Positions 41,801-54,138 of a stretch of 64,000 nt of DNA are shown here, in pieces. The notes below the pieces were generated by a model. The model searched no databases. It saw only the letters and a program-made list of their open reading frames with translations, and was not told where the DNA came from. This stretch comes from Malania oleifera (Eukaryota; Streptophyta; Magnoliopsida; Santalales; Ximeniaceae): positions 18,780,049-18,844,048 of the forward strand of contig NC_080422.1 in NCBI RefSeq assembly GCF_029873635.1. The letters are read 5' to 3'. The position numbers and the translations under genes are program-made. Position 1 is the stretch's first letter. Every line of letters starts with the position of its first letter.

Positions 41801-43244
41801 GTCGATGCGTAAGCTACCTTTACACTTCCTTTTTTGACAAAAAATTAAATATTAGATTTGGCATTTTTTCAGAAATTTTAAGCCATCATTTTTCTTTGTG
41901 TTTTTATTAGTTTATTTGCATAAGAAAATTTGTTCACTATTTTCAAATTTTCCTTTTCAAATGATGCAAAAAACTTATTTGATGGGACAATTTAAAATTA
42001 ATTTTCAATAAGAATTGTCAAAAATTGGATATTTAAATAAAAAAAAATTATTTTATTTTAAAAAAAATAAAATTATCCCCTTACTAATTTGAAACAACCA
42101 AACATGACACTATTTTGAGTGTTCTTTATAATTTGTTAAGAAAAAAGAAACTAATTTTTAACTTTTAAAAGATTCAAATGCATAGCTTGTAAAAGTTCCA
42201 TAAAAAAGTTAAATATATAAGTCGTTAACACTTATCTTTTGTTTTTTATTGAAAAAAAAATATTTTTTCTTTTTCTTTTTTTTATTGTCTTGAACTCGAA
42301 ACTAAAACTCAATCACCCCTTTAAAACAATGAGAGTCCCAATGATAAAGTTACAGTCTAAAACTCAAAATTGTGAGGCAATAACAATTGTGATGTTGAGA
42401 AGACACAAGCAAAAATATTAATAGTAGAATTATAACACAAAACCTTAAATCATAGCAAAAAAGGAATTGTAAACTTGACACTATAAATGAATCAAATCAC
42501 TTAGAGTTACTCTATACTCATTCCAAAAAATTCATTTAAATTCGTTCATTAAGATAAGTAAATGAATGTCGAACTTGATTTTAAAACTTTAAAACTATAA
42601 ATGAGTTAACCTTGACAACTATAAATAAATCAAACTTCATTTCGAGGTTGATTAACCTTTATATAGATAGCTTGCAAGTTTACTTGCTTATAAATTCAAA
42701 TAGGTTGTTAACATATTCACAAGTTAAAACTCGTTAAGTTTATGAATTTGTTCATACAAAGACTCATATTTTTACTCATATTTTGCCTAATTAAAAGATT
42801 ATTTGTTTACAAAATTTCTGCGGGAGTCATTTTTAAATTGAAATTATTTTAGATATATTTTTTTAAAAAAGCATGTTCTCTCAAGTTATCACTAATAAAA
42901 AATAATTTTATTTATTTATTTAAAATCATTGGAAGATAATAAAACACAAATAAAAATAGTACACACACAACTGCAAATAAATAACTATTTTTTTTCTAAA
43001 TAATGAGCAATTTTTGGCTTATTGTTTGTTATTAGTGCCTACATATTTGAAAAGATTATATTAGACTTGTTTAGACTCATTTAATAAGTGATTCGAATAA
43101 GAACAATATTAAGTTTGGCTCGCTTAGTTGATATGCTTAGGTGGAACTCGATTTTAGAGCTCATTTATTAAATAGTCAAATTTGAAAATGTTAAGAATCT
43201 ACTTCTGATAATAGAATTCAAAACTTTCAATCTTGAATGCAAAC
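41801..43244. other. AT-rich intergenic DNA
   Basis: No gene found. A stretch at about 42480-43180 has repeated CTCGTT / CTTGTT words resembling dispersed plant repeats, but no element is defined. Confidence 0.55.
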
Positions 43245-43762
43245 TGTTGCGAAATGTGGCCACATACTGAGTGGAAAGTATACACAAAGGGAAAGCATGA
43301 AGAAAATCAAATAGCAGCAGAGGAAATCGTCGATGGAAAGACTCTAATCGTCGATGGTTTGGAGCAATATCTCTGAAAATTTACATTATGTCTGAAATCG
43401 TTAGTGCATATTTAAATTTTGAAAGGGGGACGTTAGTATAGTTGGGGTTTGGAGTGAATACCTCCAGGAACTATATTTAAATGTCATGTCAGATGTATTT
43501 GTAAAGGATGGTTGAGAGTATGGTTGAGAGGGTTCATGTATTGTTCATATAATTTGGACAAAGAGATAGTGAATCCTTCTCGTTTTCTCCTGTGGATGTA
43601 GGCATTGTCGAACCACGTAATTCCTTGTGTTGTTATTGCTTTTATATACTTACTGTGGTTGTGGATTCTTTTGTATATTCATCATTGATTACTGCATTGT
43701 GTGTTTGATCCTACATACAAATATATTTCACTTTGCAATTCCATTTTTTTTTTTTTACAACA
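43245..43762 (+). repeat. 5' LTR of the Copia at 43245
   Basis: 518 bp, TGTTG...CAACA. It contains GTGGATGTAGGC followed by GTCGAACCACGTAA (about 43592-43621), the block also seen in the LTR at 1169-1545. Confidence 0.82.
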
Positions 43763-43765
43763 AAT

Positions 43766-43777
43766 TGGTATCAAAGC
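43766..43777 (+). other. Primer binding site
   Basis: TGGTATCAAAGC, one base off the usual initiator-Met match TGGTATCAGAGC, just after the LTR. Confidence 0.85.
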
Positions 43778-43786
43778 ATTGTTGTA

Positions 43787-44580
43787 ATGGCCTCTGGATC
43801 TTCATCTATGAAATTTGACATTTTCAAGTTTGATGGAAACGAGAATTTCAGTTTGTGGCAGAGAAGGGTGAAAGATCTCTTAGTGCAGCAAAACATGGTG
43901 AATGCCTTATACGAAATTCAACCGAGAAGCATGGATGAAGCAACTTGGAATGAATTGGAAGCAAAGGCAGTATCAATCATTCGACTGTGTTTGGCTAATG
44001 ATGTGTTGTATCACGTCATGGACGAGGATTCTCCGATAGTAGTTTAGCATAAGGTGGAAAGCTGATATTTGTCTAAGTCTTTATCGAACAAACTATTTCT
44101 TAAGCAAAGGTTGTATTGGCTTAAGATGGTGGAGGGTTCATATTTGAACCAACATATCAACACATTCAATCAGATTGTGAGTGATTTGACTCGTGTCGAT
44201 GTGAAGTTCGAGGAGGAAATAAGGTGCTAATCCTATTGAATTCCCTACTAGCGTCTCACACGTATGAGAACTTGGTTATAACTCTTACATTGGGAAAAGA
44301 TAGCCTGAATTTGGATAAGGTGACAAGTACATTGCTCGATTTTCATCAAAGAAAAATGGTTAGCAATGAAATTTCACATGGTGAAGGGCTTGTGATGAAA
44401 AGTAACCAAGAAGGTGGAAGACGTAAGTCCTAGAGCAGATCTCAGTTATAGTCTGGGAAAAAGAAGGACATAAAGTGTTTTAGGTGCGGTAAAATTAGGC
44501 ATATAAGACCCAAATGTCTCAAGTGGAAGAAAGGGAATGCTGAAAACCAGTTGGGTTTGTCAAAATCTAAAAATGTAGTG
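43787..44580 (+). pseudogene. Copia gag with CCHC zinc knuckle
   Basis: Opens MASGSSSMKFDIFKFDGNEN, the typical Copia gag start, then LWQRRVKDLL. It is broken by stops after 44046. The zinc knuckle CFRCGKIRHIRPKC lies near 44480-44515 and keeps all four ligands. Confidence 0.88.
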
Positions 44581-44654
44581 GAATGAGACTCAGGAAATAG
44601 TGATGGTGATATGCTATGTGTTTTAATTGGTTCGGAGTGCCTCACAGATTATTC

Positions 44655-46269
44655 TTGAATCCTAGATACTAGATGCTCTTATCACATAACAGCAAATAGA
44701 AAATGGTTCAACACCTATAGGTCAGTTAATACTGGTTGTGTTTTCATGGAAAATGATATTTCATGCAAAATAATTGGTATTGGAAATGTCAAAATCAAAA
44801 TGTATGGTGGTGTTATGAGAACCTTATGTGATGTAAGGCATGTTCTGGATCTAAGGAAGAATGTAATTTCATTGGGCACTTTAGTTTTTAACGAATATAG
44901 TTACAAGTCTGAAAGTGGGGAAATGAAAGTATGTGAAGGTGATTTTATAGTGATGAAAGGACAAAAGGTAGCGGGAAATATCTATGCACTGTAGGGTATT
45001 ACAGTTGTAGATGGAGTTGCAACTGTAGAATCTGAGTCAAATGTTCTGTGGCATATGCGGTCGGGGCATATGGGCGACTACATGTATTCAAATGTTTGAG
45101 GATTGGTGAGGATAGCATCACGAGGCAAACATATGTTTTTTGTGGGTTTATCACGAAAGGTCTTGGTTTATCTCATGTGGCACAAGCTTGAAGTGTTTAC
45201 TAGGTTTAACTTCTGGTTGAGGTGGAGTACTAGACCAAGAGAGAGATCCTTAGGTCAGACATTGGGACTGAGTATGCTAGTTTTGTTCAAAGAGTTTTGT
45301 GAGTAGAGCAGGTTACATGCAAGGTTTGCGGGGAACTTCTTGGTGAAGTTAGTGAGTATGACACATTTCTCGTTTAATCGATCGCCAAAGGTATCACTAG
45401 ATGGGAGAGTTGTAGGTGAATTGTGAGCAAGTTTTTCTGTAGACTACTCGGGTTTGAGTGGATGTCCATAGGTGTATGTTTCTAGTGATGTTGGATCTAG
45501 GCCTGGTGTTATGTTCGGATAGTACATCTTTATGAGGTATAAGAAAGATGCGTTCAAACTAGGTGATCATGTAGCAAACAAAGGGGTGATCGGAAACATG
45601 ACTTCTGGTGAGAAAGCCATGGGGCAACGTACTCAGATAAAGGAAGAGAAACAAATGTTAGAAAATTGCAGCAGCAACAAACATGTAATTTAGGTGGAGT
45701 TAGATACTCAGGGTAGAAATACAGGGAGTTCTATTTCGGATCAACAGTATCATAGTATAAATGGGCATATGATGTAGGTGAAGCTACAAACTTAGGGCAG
45801 AGATGACATTATTCATATTGCAAGGAGTTTCAGCTTAGGATACCAGTAGAATTACAATGGGCCTGGGTGCACTATTAGACCACCACTCAGGTATAAATTT
45901 GGCATTCTAGTGTTTTGTGCATTCATTACTACTAGCAGCAGGGTTCCTACTATTTTTCAAGTTGCAACACACATTAAAGGGAAAAATAGATGGATAAATG
46001 TTATGGTGGAGGAAATGGAAGTATTGCATAAGAACCAGATGTGGAAGTTGGTGAGGCTTCCAATGAAGAAGAGGGTGATAGGATGCAAGGGAGTGATGTA
46101 TTCATTGTTTGTGAATAACATGTTATTGACTAGAAAGACTTTGACTGAGGCTAATCAGTTAGGAACTCTGTTGAAAGTTTTTGACACGATTGTTTTGGGT
46201 ACGACCAAGAAGGGTATTAGTTTGAAGATTCTTATGGACAGAACTACAGGGAGATTAGTATTACCTTAG
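44655..46269 (+). pseudogene. Copia protease and scattered pol remnants
   Basis: The protease region (44655-44994) has LDTRCSYH where the family has D-S/T-G, so a key glycine is replaced. After it, matches are patchy. At 45910-46269 the RT start (WINVMVEEMEVLHKNQMWKL, KKRVIGCKG) is fused to a distant RT segment (LFVNNMLLTRK), showing an internal deletion; the YVDD motif has become FVNN. Confidence 0.75.
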
Positions 46270-46311
46270 GGTGGCTTTGTGGATAGGGCTTCGGGGAGAT
46301 TGATGTTATCT

Positions 46312-46690
46312 CACGACAAAAAATGAGGTTATTAGTGAAGGATCAAAACCTTCACTATTAATCAAAAAATCGTCACTAATAGTATTAGTGACGGTTTTAT
46401 AAGTATTAGTGACGATTTTAAAATAGTCGCCATAACTTTCGCTAGTAATATTTATTAGTGACAGATTACTACAAGCGTCACTAATAATAGAGTAGTAGTG
46501 AAGGATTATTATCGTCACTAAAACCCTAATACCATCACTATAAATTAATCGGCTCGACTTAAATTTGTCACTAATAGTAGACTAATTGTGACGAATTTGG
46601 AAATCGTCACTAAAAGTTGAATATTAGTGAAGGTTTCAAAACCGTCATTAATAGTGGAGTATTAGTGACAAATAAAACCATGTTGTTTGG
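46312..46690. mobile_element. CACTA (En/Spm) transposon end with subterminal repeats
   Basis: Begins CACGACAAAAAAT, one base from a CACTACAAAAA-type terminus. It is followed by about a dozen ATTAGTGACG-type words in both orientations over 370 bp, the usual subterminal array of plant CACTA elements. The second terminus and a transposase were not found. Confidence 0.78.
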
Positions 46691-47465
46691 TATTATGGAG
46701 ATAACCCAAACTACAGTTCTTCTTCTTCTTCCACTGTCCCTGTCGAGGACCAATCTGAGAACCAAAAGATACTGGCCTCTTCTTCTATTCCTGTACCACC
46801 TCATCCCCCTAGAGGTCAACCTTGACTATGATGGCTTTATCCACCAGAATAGAAAACTCTCGAATTTGTAGCATCCCCACAAGCCTGCGGAGGTCCCTCC
46901 TCAGAGTCTTCTCATGCTCGTTTAAGATCAAATATGGCATGAAACAAGATAGCTCGATATATCTGGTAGCATATCTTTGCACCGTCAGGGTTCCCTGAGT
47001 CAAGCTCGAGAACTCATCAGCCTTCGCATCACGAGTGGAAGCCAGGAAGTATCTCTTGAAAAATACCTCCTTAAAGCGGCTCCAAGTCATACCAGATGGA
47101 CCAGCTCTCTACTTCTCAAGCAAACTCATAGTTGTCCACCATCTTTCCGCTTCCCCTGCCAGCTGAAAGGTAGAATAGAGAACCTTCTGCTGGTTAGTGC
47201 AGTGCAGAACTTCCAATATCTTCTCGATCTTCTACACCCAATTCTCTGCCACTATCAGATCGGATCCTCTTGTAGACGTCGGAGGGTGCATGTGGGTGAA
47301 CCTCTCTATAGTACAACCCGTAGCAGTAGAAGAATGCTCATATCTCCTAACACTCTGCCTGATCTCCCGCATAACCTGCCTCACCAAACCCCGAGGCACA
47401 GAAGGAGACCCATCACTCGCAGTCTCCTCGGAACTACAATCCAAGTTGTTATCCTTGGGTTCCAT
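46690..47465 (-). pseudogene. Gypsy gag (minus strand)
   Basis: Read from ATG at 47465 (MEPKDNNLDCSSEET) through a frame break to 47090-46809, which encodes TWSRFKEVFFKRYFLAST and LTVQRYATRYIELS, classic retrotransposon-gag blocks. Pol lies nowhere to the left; the CACTA end replaces it. Confidence 0.87.
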
Positions 47466-47793
47466 TTTTAAAATAAGATAGGAATCAGTTAGAATTCCTA
47501 TACCCTACATAGTTAACACAATCATTGAAAACTAATCATGTCAACTATAACTCTCACAGGTCTAGGTCTGTCCTACCACACCAACACGAAACCATCAATG
47601 ATTTACTGTGGTTTTACTGAAATCGTCATTCTAGGAAAAATACAAAATACAACCAATGAGTCCCCCTATAATAACAAAACAACCCTCGACCTACTCTACC
47701 CATTTCCTACATCCTATACTATGGTATGTAAACAAAGCTACACCTAACCAAGTCTACAAGACCTAACAACCTGGTTTTGCTATAATACCAAAA

Positions 47794-49047
47794 TGTCATG
47801 CCCCGAACCCGTGGATGGGTCCTAGGTGTGATTTTAGTAACCTAACATGTCTCTATATCATTTAAACATACATGATATTATACTGAATGAGGGTTTGACC
47901 CCGTGGGGTACACATAAACCCTATACACAATTACATACATGTCCATACACATTGAATACACAGTGAAAATGTTCTTTCTATACATACATCATACCATACC
48001 AGAGTCTATACATAAATGGAATATACGTTCCCAAAATACAATACATACTCTGAGTGTCCACAAAAACCCAATACTAACAACCCAATTACAAAACCCGTAC
48101 CTACACAGATACTAAACGTAGCTAACCGACACCCACGCTTCCGGACGCTAGGATGCTAGTTTCGGCTACCCGAAGGACCTGAAAAATATTTATATATTCA
48201 GGATGAGACACCTCTCAGTAAGGAAAAAAGCAAGTTATATCAGTGTGTGGCATACAAGTGTTGTTTCAGCATAAAACATAACATGATACAGTTCTAGTAT
48301 TTTCACAATTCAATTCCAGTACATACAATACCAAATATATGGTCAATGTTGTCACACTCAAGCACACGATACCCTACGATAACCGAAGCCTCACAACAAT
48401 ACCATTGCCAGTACGGTGTCTACTCACACCCATCGGTGACCAACCGAAACAAACTGGTGATATTTCACAACCTCAGATATAGAGCCAGACACTCTTGCCC
48501 ACGATAATTAGCCGAGACATGGCGTCAGCGTACAGTAATTAGCCGCCCTTAGCCTATTCAGCGTATGGTAATTAGCCCCCCCTAGCTGATTTAAAAAAGT
48601 TGGAACAATTTTGGAACTCATGTCCTTATACTCATCAGCATATGGTAATTAGTCACCCGTAGTTGTTTTACAAAATCTAGAACATTTTACATACAACAGT
48701 TCATTCCATACTTATTTGAGCATACACAAATTGTTTCGTTTTTAGTTCGAGAAATATAGTTTAATACAAATACAGGTATGATCATCTCAATACTACAGTT
48801 CTTAAGTATCAGTTCATTGGAGATGAAGTTCAAAAATAAAATAATAAAACAATATGTTACAATAAGAGGTATATAGCAAGTATTTCATTTCAAGCATGCA
48901 AGATTCAATAAAGGATTTTCACTCATCCTTTCAAAAACATTTTTAGTAAAATCATTTCTAATTTCATTTTTGAGAAAGGTTTAATAAAATTTTGGCAAAA
49001 TGCTGACTGTAATTTGAACAATTTCCCAAATAAATTTGACCTGAAAA

Positions 49048-49085
<38 letters not shown>
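47794..49085 (-). repeat. LTR (5' side) of the minus-strand Gypsy, interrupted
   Basis: Ends (minus strand) GGGGCATGACA at 47794, next to a decayed primer site (TTTTGGTATTATAGC). Its left two thirds is an inverted copy of 53100-54138. It is cut at the AT repeat 49050-49085 by the + strand Gypsy. It includes minisatellite-like units GGTAATTAGCC (48510-48660). Confidence 0.8.
49050..49085. repeat. (AT)n microsatellite used as insertion site
   Basis: The AT run ends at the start of the + strand Gypsy LTR and resumes at 54139. Confidence 0.9.
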
Positions 49086-49088
<3 letters not shown>

Positions 49089-49865
49089 AAGAACCCTACC
49101 CAAGATAAGTGTATTACATAAATGAGGAAAAGAGAAGGAAAGTTAAAAGGCAAAAATCTACAGGGCTCGTTGACGAGGCATCTTTGCTCGTCGACGAGGA
49201 GATGCCGAGAGATTTTGAGAAATCCTGAAATCTCAGGCTCATCGACGAGGCCACCTTGACATCGACGAACTTCCTTTTGTGGCTCATTGACGAGGCTAGC
49301 AGGGTCAAAGGCTTATAAATATCTTTTTCACTTGCTTAATGGTTAAGCAATCTAAAACTCTTTCTCGCTTTCTTTCTCTCTCTCTCTCTCTCTAGAACTC
49401 GAATCCTCTCTTTTTTTCTCTCTCTCTAGGATTTCAAGTCGTCAGTTTCTGGAATCTATGATTCGACGTTACCACATGGATCAGGAGGAGAATCTTTACG
49501 TTTATAGCAGATTAGAAATTCATTTCGACGATTTTCGGGTTTCGACCCAAAATCGAGGTAAGGATTTGATTTCAGTTTCGTTTCGGTATATATGTAGTAG
49601 TAAGAATTGTAGTGAAGTATAGTTCTTGGATGTTTAGGTTTGGGGACTCAGTTTGTAGTTTTGGAGCCGTAGAGTTCATATTTTGGTATTCAGGAAAAGG
49701 TAAGGGGATTCTATTTATATAAGTTATTTTTGAAATCGGGATCGGTAAACCTATAGTTTACGATCGTTTGTATGTTTTGGCTACTTATTTGGGAAAATCT
49801 ATGGCGTGAAAATGTGGGATTTTTAGGTTACAATTTTTGGGGAAATTGGGGGTTTCACGTATCAT
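49086..49865 (+). repeat. Truncated 5' LTR of the plus-strand Gypsy
   Basis: TGTAAGAACCC... matches 52286 onward for about 780 bp up to GGTTTCACGTATCAT, then the sequence switches to pol. Confidence 0.9.
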
Positions 49866-51990
49866 GAAATCGAAGAGCGTGCAGGATGTTTAGAGTTTCC
49901 TAGGATTAGATGGGTATTACTGGCAGTTCGTGGAGGGATTCTCTAGGTTATTTGGCCCTCTGACATGGTTGACAAGGAAGGGTGTGACTTTTGATTGGAA
50001 TGACAAGTGCGAGCAGAGTTTTTAGGAGTTGAAACACCAACTGGTCACTCCTCCTGTTTTAACCATCCCATCTAGGGATGGTGGTTTTGTGATTTACAGT
50101 GACGCATTGCTAAAGGGGTTGGGATGTGTGCTGATGTAACAGGGGATGGTAATTGCTTATGCTTCTCAGCAACTCAAGGAGTACAAGAAGAATTACCCCA
50201 CGCACGATCTGGAGTTGGCGGTAGTGGTATATGCGTTGAAGATCTGGAGACACTACTTGTACTATGAACATTGTGAGATCTTCACAGATCACAAGAGCCT
50301 CAAATACTTTTTCACACAGAAGGAATTGAACATGAGAAGGTGGTTATAACTAATCAAGGACTATGATTGCACGATTAGCTATCACTTGGGGAATGCTAAC
50401 GTGGTAGCTGATGCGTTAATTTGGAAGTCAGAGCACATGTCAGTATCTGTAGTGGTAGGTTAGCATCATATCAAACTAGATCTAAAGAGTCTTGGTATGG
50501 AGTTGGTGGATGGTAATCATCAAGCTTTCATTGCTAGCTTGGTGACCCAGCCGACATTATTTGAGAGGATTAAAGTCGCGCAGGCTAATGATGCAGAGTT
50601 AGTTGAGGCAGTAGAGAAAGTGCAATAAGGGTTGGCTGTAGATTTTAACATCTTTAAGGGAGGTGTGCTGAGTGTGGGACTAGATTGTGTGTTCCGAACG
50701 ATGAGGGGAAAAGGAGGATGATCCTGGAGGAGGTGCAACGTTCTTTGTATATGGTACATCTAGGTAGTATGAAGATGTATCGGGATTTGCGCGAGTCCTT
50801 CTGGTGGAGTGGCATAAAGAGGGAGATTGCTTGGTTTGTGAAACAATGTCTGACGTGTCAGTAGATAAAGATTGAACATTAGAGGTCGGTAGGGCCGTTG
50901 CAACCATTGAGTGTTCCAGAGTGGAAATGGGAGCATATTTCCATGGACTTTGTCATCAGGTTACCACTAGCACTACATGGGCAGAATGCCATGTGGATAA
51001 TTGTGGACAGGTTAACTAAATTTACTCACTTTGTACAAATGAAGGTTAGCTACTCTTTGAGTAGGGTAGCAGATTTGTACATGTAGGAGATAATCAGAAT
51101 GCATGGGGTAATAGTGTCCATTGTTTCAGATCGAGACTCGAGATTCACTTATTGATTCTAGAAGAGCTTACAGGATGCACTGGGGATGAAGCTTACTTTC
51201 AGTACATCGTTGTACCCCCAGAATGATGGATAGTCAGAGAGGATGATAAATATTTTGGAGGATATGTTACGGGCTTGTGTATTAGACTTTGGTGGTAGTT
51301 GGATCCAGTTTCTACCATTAGTGGAGTTTGCCTATAACAACAGCTTTCAGTCTAGTATCAGGATGACACCGTTCGAGCCATTGTATGATTAGAGGTGTCG
51401 GTCTCCTCTGTATTAGGATGAGTTCGGTGAACAATAGATATTGGGTCTCGAACTCGTACAACAAGCATCTGAGAAGGTCATATTGATTAGGGATATGATT
51501 AAATTAGCTCAAAGTCGGCAGAAGAGTTACACGGATGTTCACTATCGTGACTTGGAATTCGAGGTTAGGGGTAAGATATTTCTGAGGATCGCTCCGATAA
51601 AAAGAGTGATGAGGTTTGGGAAGAAGGGCAAGCTGAGCTTGAGGTATATCAAACCATTCAAAGTACTGGAACGAGTGGGTCTGGTGGCCTATAGGATTGC
51701 ACTACCCCTAGAGCTCTCAAGGATCCATGATGTGTTCCATGTATCCATGTTGAGGAGGTACATGTCAGATCCATCGCATGTGATTAGTTACGAATCTTTA
51801 GAGATTGGGGATGCTTTGGCATATAAGGAGATACCCATTCAGATTATGGATTGTAAAGTTCAGAAGTGCGTACCAAGGAGATACCGTTAGTGAAGGTATT
51901 GTGGAGAAATCATGCGATTGAGGAAGCTTTTTGGGAGTTAGAGACGGAAATACACCAGAAACATCCACAGTTGTTCTGAGTAGTAGCTTG
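49866..51990 (+). pseudogene. Gypsy pol remnant: end of RT, RNase H, integrase, C-terminal domain
   Basis: Starts in the RT connection (FLGLDGYYWQFVEGFSRLF) and continues with RNase H ([46 protein letters not shown]). The integrase zinc region and core lie at about 50690-51400 (SMDFVIRLP, QNAMWIIVDRLTK). The C-terminal block (51441-51890) has IHDVFHVSMLRRY. Gag, protease and most of RT are absent, and many stops are present. Confidence 0.9.
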
Positions 51991-52111
51991 GTAACATGAT
52001 CGGTATGGGTATATATGTATGTATGTAATATTCTGCTATTGTAGTAACGTTATATGGTTAGTCTCAGGGAGATTTTTGTAATATTGTGAGCTCCTGATAC
52101 AGTGTATGTAT

Positions 52112-52144
52112 GTAACCATGGTATTCCTTTGCCATAAGTGAGGG
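52112..52144 (+). repeat. 33-bp 3'-tail motif in the plus-strand Gypsy
   Basis: Starts GTAACCATGG and ends CATAAGTGAGGG, upstream of the polypurine tract. See 32478-32510 and 57422-57454. Confidence 0.85.
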
Positions 52145-52285
52145 TGTGTATGTATTTGGGACGGGGCTGCTATGTGGGTGACCACCGATTCTTTCTAAAG
52201 TCGAGTATACGTTTGGATTAGTAGTTGAGTTGGTAAAAGAGAGATTACAAATTTCAAGGATGAGATTTTTGTATGGAGGGGAGGT

Positions 52286-54138
52286 TGTAAGACCCCGACT
52301 CGAGATAAGTGTATTAAATAAATAAGGAAAAGAGAAGGAAAGTTAAAAGGAAAAAATCTGTAGGGGTTGTCAACAAGGCGTCTTTGCTCATTGACGAAGC
52401 CTCTTGTTTAGCTCTACGACGAGATTCAGTAGCTTGTCGACGAGGAGATGCCGAGAGATTTTGGAAAATCCTGAAATCTTAGGCTCGTCGACGAGGCCAC
52501 CTTGATGTCGATGAACTTCCTTTTGCGGCTCGTTGACAAGGACGCTGTCTCGTCAATAAGGCTGGCTGGGTTAAAGGCTTATAAATATATTTTTCACTTG
52601 CTTAATGGTTAAGAAAGCTAAATCTCTCTCTATATTTATCTCTCTCTCTCTCTCTCTAGGATTTCAAGTCGTCAGTTGCAGAATCTCCGATCCGATGTTA
52701 CCACGTGGATCAGGAGAAGAATCTTTACGTTTATAGTAGATCAGAAATTCGTTTCAAGGATTTTCGAGTTTTGACCCAAAACCAAGGTAAGGGTATGATT
52801 TCAGTTTTGTTTCGATATATATGTAGTAGTAAGAATTGTAGTGAAGCACAGTTTTTAGATGTTTAGGTTTTGGGGACTCGGTTCGTAGTTTTGGATCCGT
52901 AGAGTTCGTATTTTGGTATTCGGAAAAAGGGTAAGGGGATTCTATTTATATCAGCTATTTTTGAAATTGGAACCAATAAACCTATAGTTTATGATTGTAT
53001 GTATGTTTTGGCTACTTATTTGGGAAAATCTATTGGGTGAAAATGCAGGATTTTCGGGTTATAGTTTTTGGGAAAATTGGGGGTTTCAGGTATCATCTCT
53101 ACTTTGGTTGGAAAATCATATATTGTATAAAACTGTAGTATTGAGATGACCGTACTTATATTTGTATTAAACTGTATTTCTCGAACTGAAAACAATATGA
53201 TTTGTGTATGCTCAAATAAGTGTGGAATGAACTGATGTACGTAAAATGTTCCAAGTTTTGTAAAACAACTAGGGGCGGCTAATTACCATACGTTGATGAG
53301 TATAGGGACATGAGTTCCAATTTTTTTTTTTTACTTTTGTAAATTAGCTGGGGGCGGCTAATTACCATACGTTAAATCAGCAAGGGGCAGCTAATTACCG
53401 TACGCTGACGCCATGTCTCGGCTAATTACCATGGGCGAGAGTGTCTGACTCTATATCTGAGGGTGTGAAAATCACCAGTTTGTTCCGACTGGTCACTGAT
53501 GGGTGTGAGTGGACACCGTACTGGCAATGGTATCGCTGTGAGGCTTCAGTTATCTCAGGGTATTGTGTGCTTGAGTGTGACGACATTGACCATATATTTG
53601 GTATCATATGTACTGGAACTGAATTGTAAAAATACTAGAACTATATCGTGTTATGTTTTATGTTGAAATAACACTTGTATGCCACACACTGATATAACCT
53701 GCTTTCTTCCTTACTGAGAGGTGTCTCACCCCGAATATACAAATGTTTTTCAGGTCCTTTGGGTAGCCGAAACTAGCATCCTAGCGTCTGGAAGCATGGG
53801 TGTCTGTTAGCTACGTTTAGTACTTGTGTATGTATGGGTTTTGTAACCCGATTGTCAGTATTGGGTTTTTGTAGACACTCGAAGTATGTATTGTATTTTG
53901 GGAACGTATATTCCAATTATTTATAGACTCTGGTATATTATGATATATGTATAGAAAGAACATTTTTGTTCCGTATTTGATGTGTATGGACATGTATGTA
54001 ATTGTGTATAAGGTTTACGTGTACCCCACGGGGTCAGACCCTCATTTAGTATAGTATTATGTATGTTTAAATGGTATAGAGACAACTTAGGTTACTAAAA
54101 TCACACCTGGGACCCATCCGTGGGTTCGGGGCATGACA
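52286..54138 (+). repeat. 3' LTR of the plus-strand Gypsy, 1853 bp
   Basis: TGTAAGACCCC...GGGGCATGACA. It holds TCGTCGACGA-type words (52370-52560), a TATAAATAT box (about 52580) and a GGCGGCTAATTACC minisatellite (53270-53430). Confidence 0.92.

Larger units (their letters stand above)
43245..46310 (+). mobile_element. Copia retrotransposon with 5' LTR, rearranged and truncated
   Basis: A 5' LTR, primer site, gag, zinc knuckle and protease are in order. Then only scraps of integrase and reverse transcriptase remain, and no 3' LTR. The right end abuts a CACTA terminus at 46312. Confidence 0.85.
49086..54138 (+). mobile_element. Gypsy retrotransposon (plus strand) with a large internal deletion
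   Basis: A 5' LTR remnant (49086-about 49865) is joined directly to RNase H. Integrase follows, then purine tract ATGGAGGGGAGGT and a complete 3' LTR. The flanking TATAT on both sides (49081-49085 and 54139-54143) is consistent with target duplication inside an AT repeat. Confidence 0.87.

Noticed and set aside
48510..48660. A CRISPR-like array
   Set aside because: Units are degenerate minisatellite repeats inside a plant LTR, without uniform spacers.
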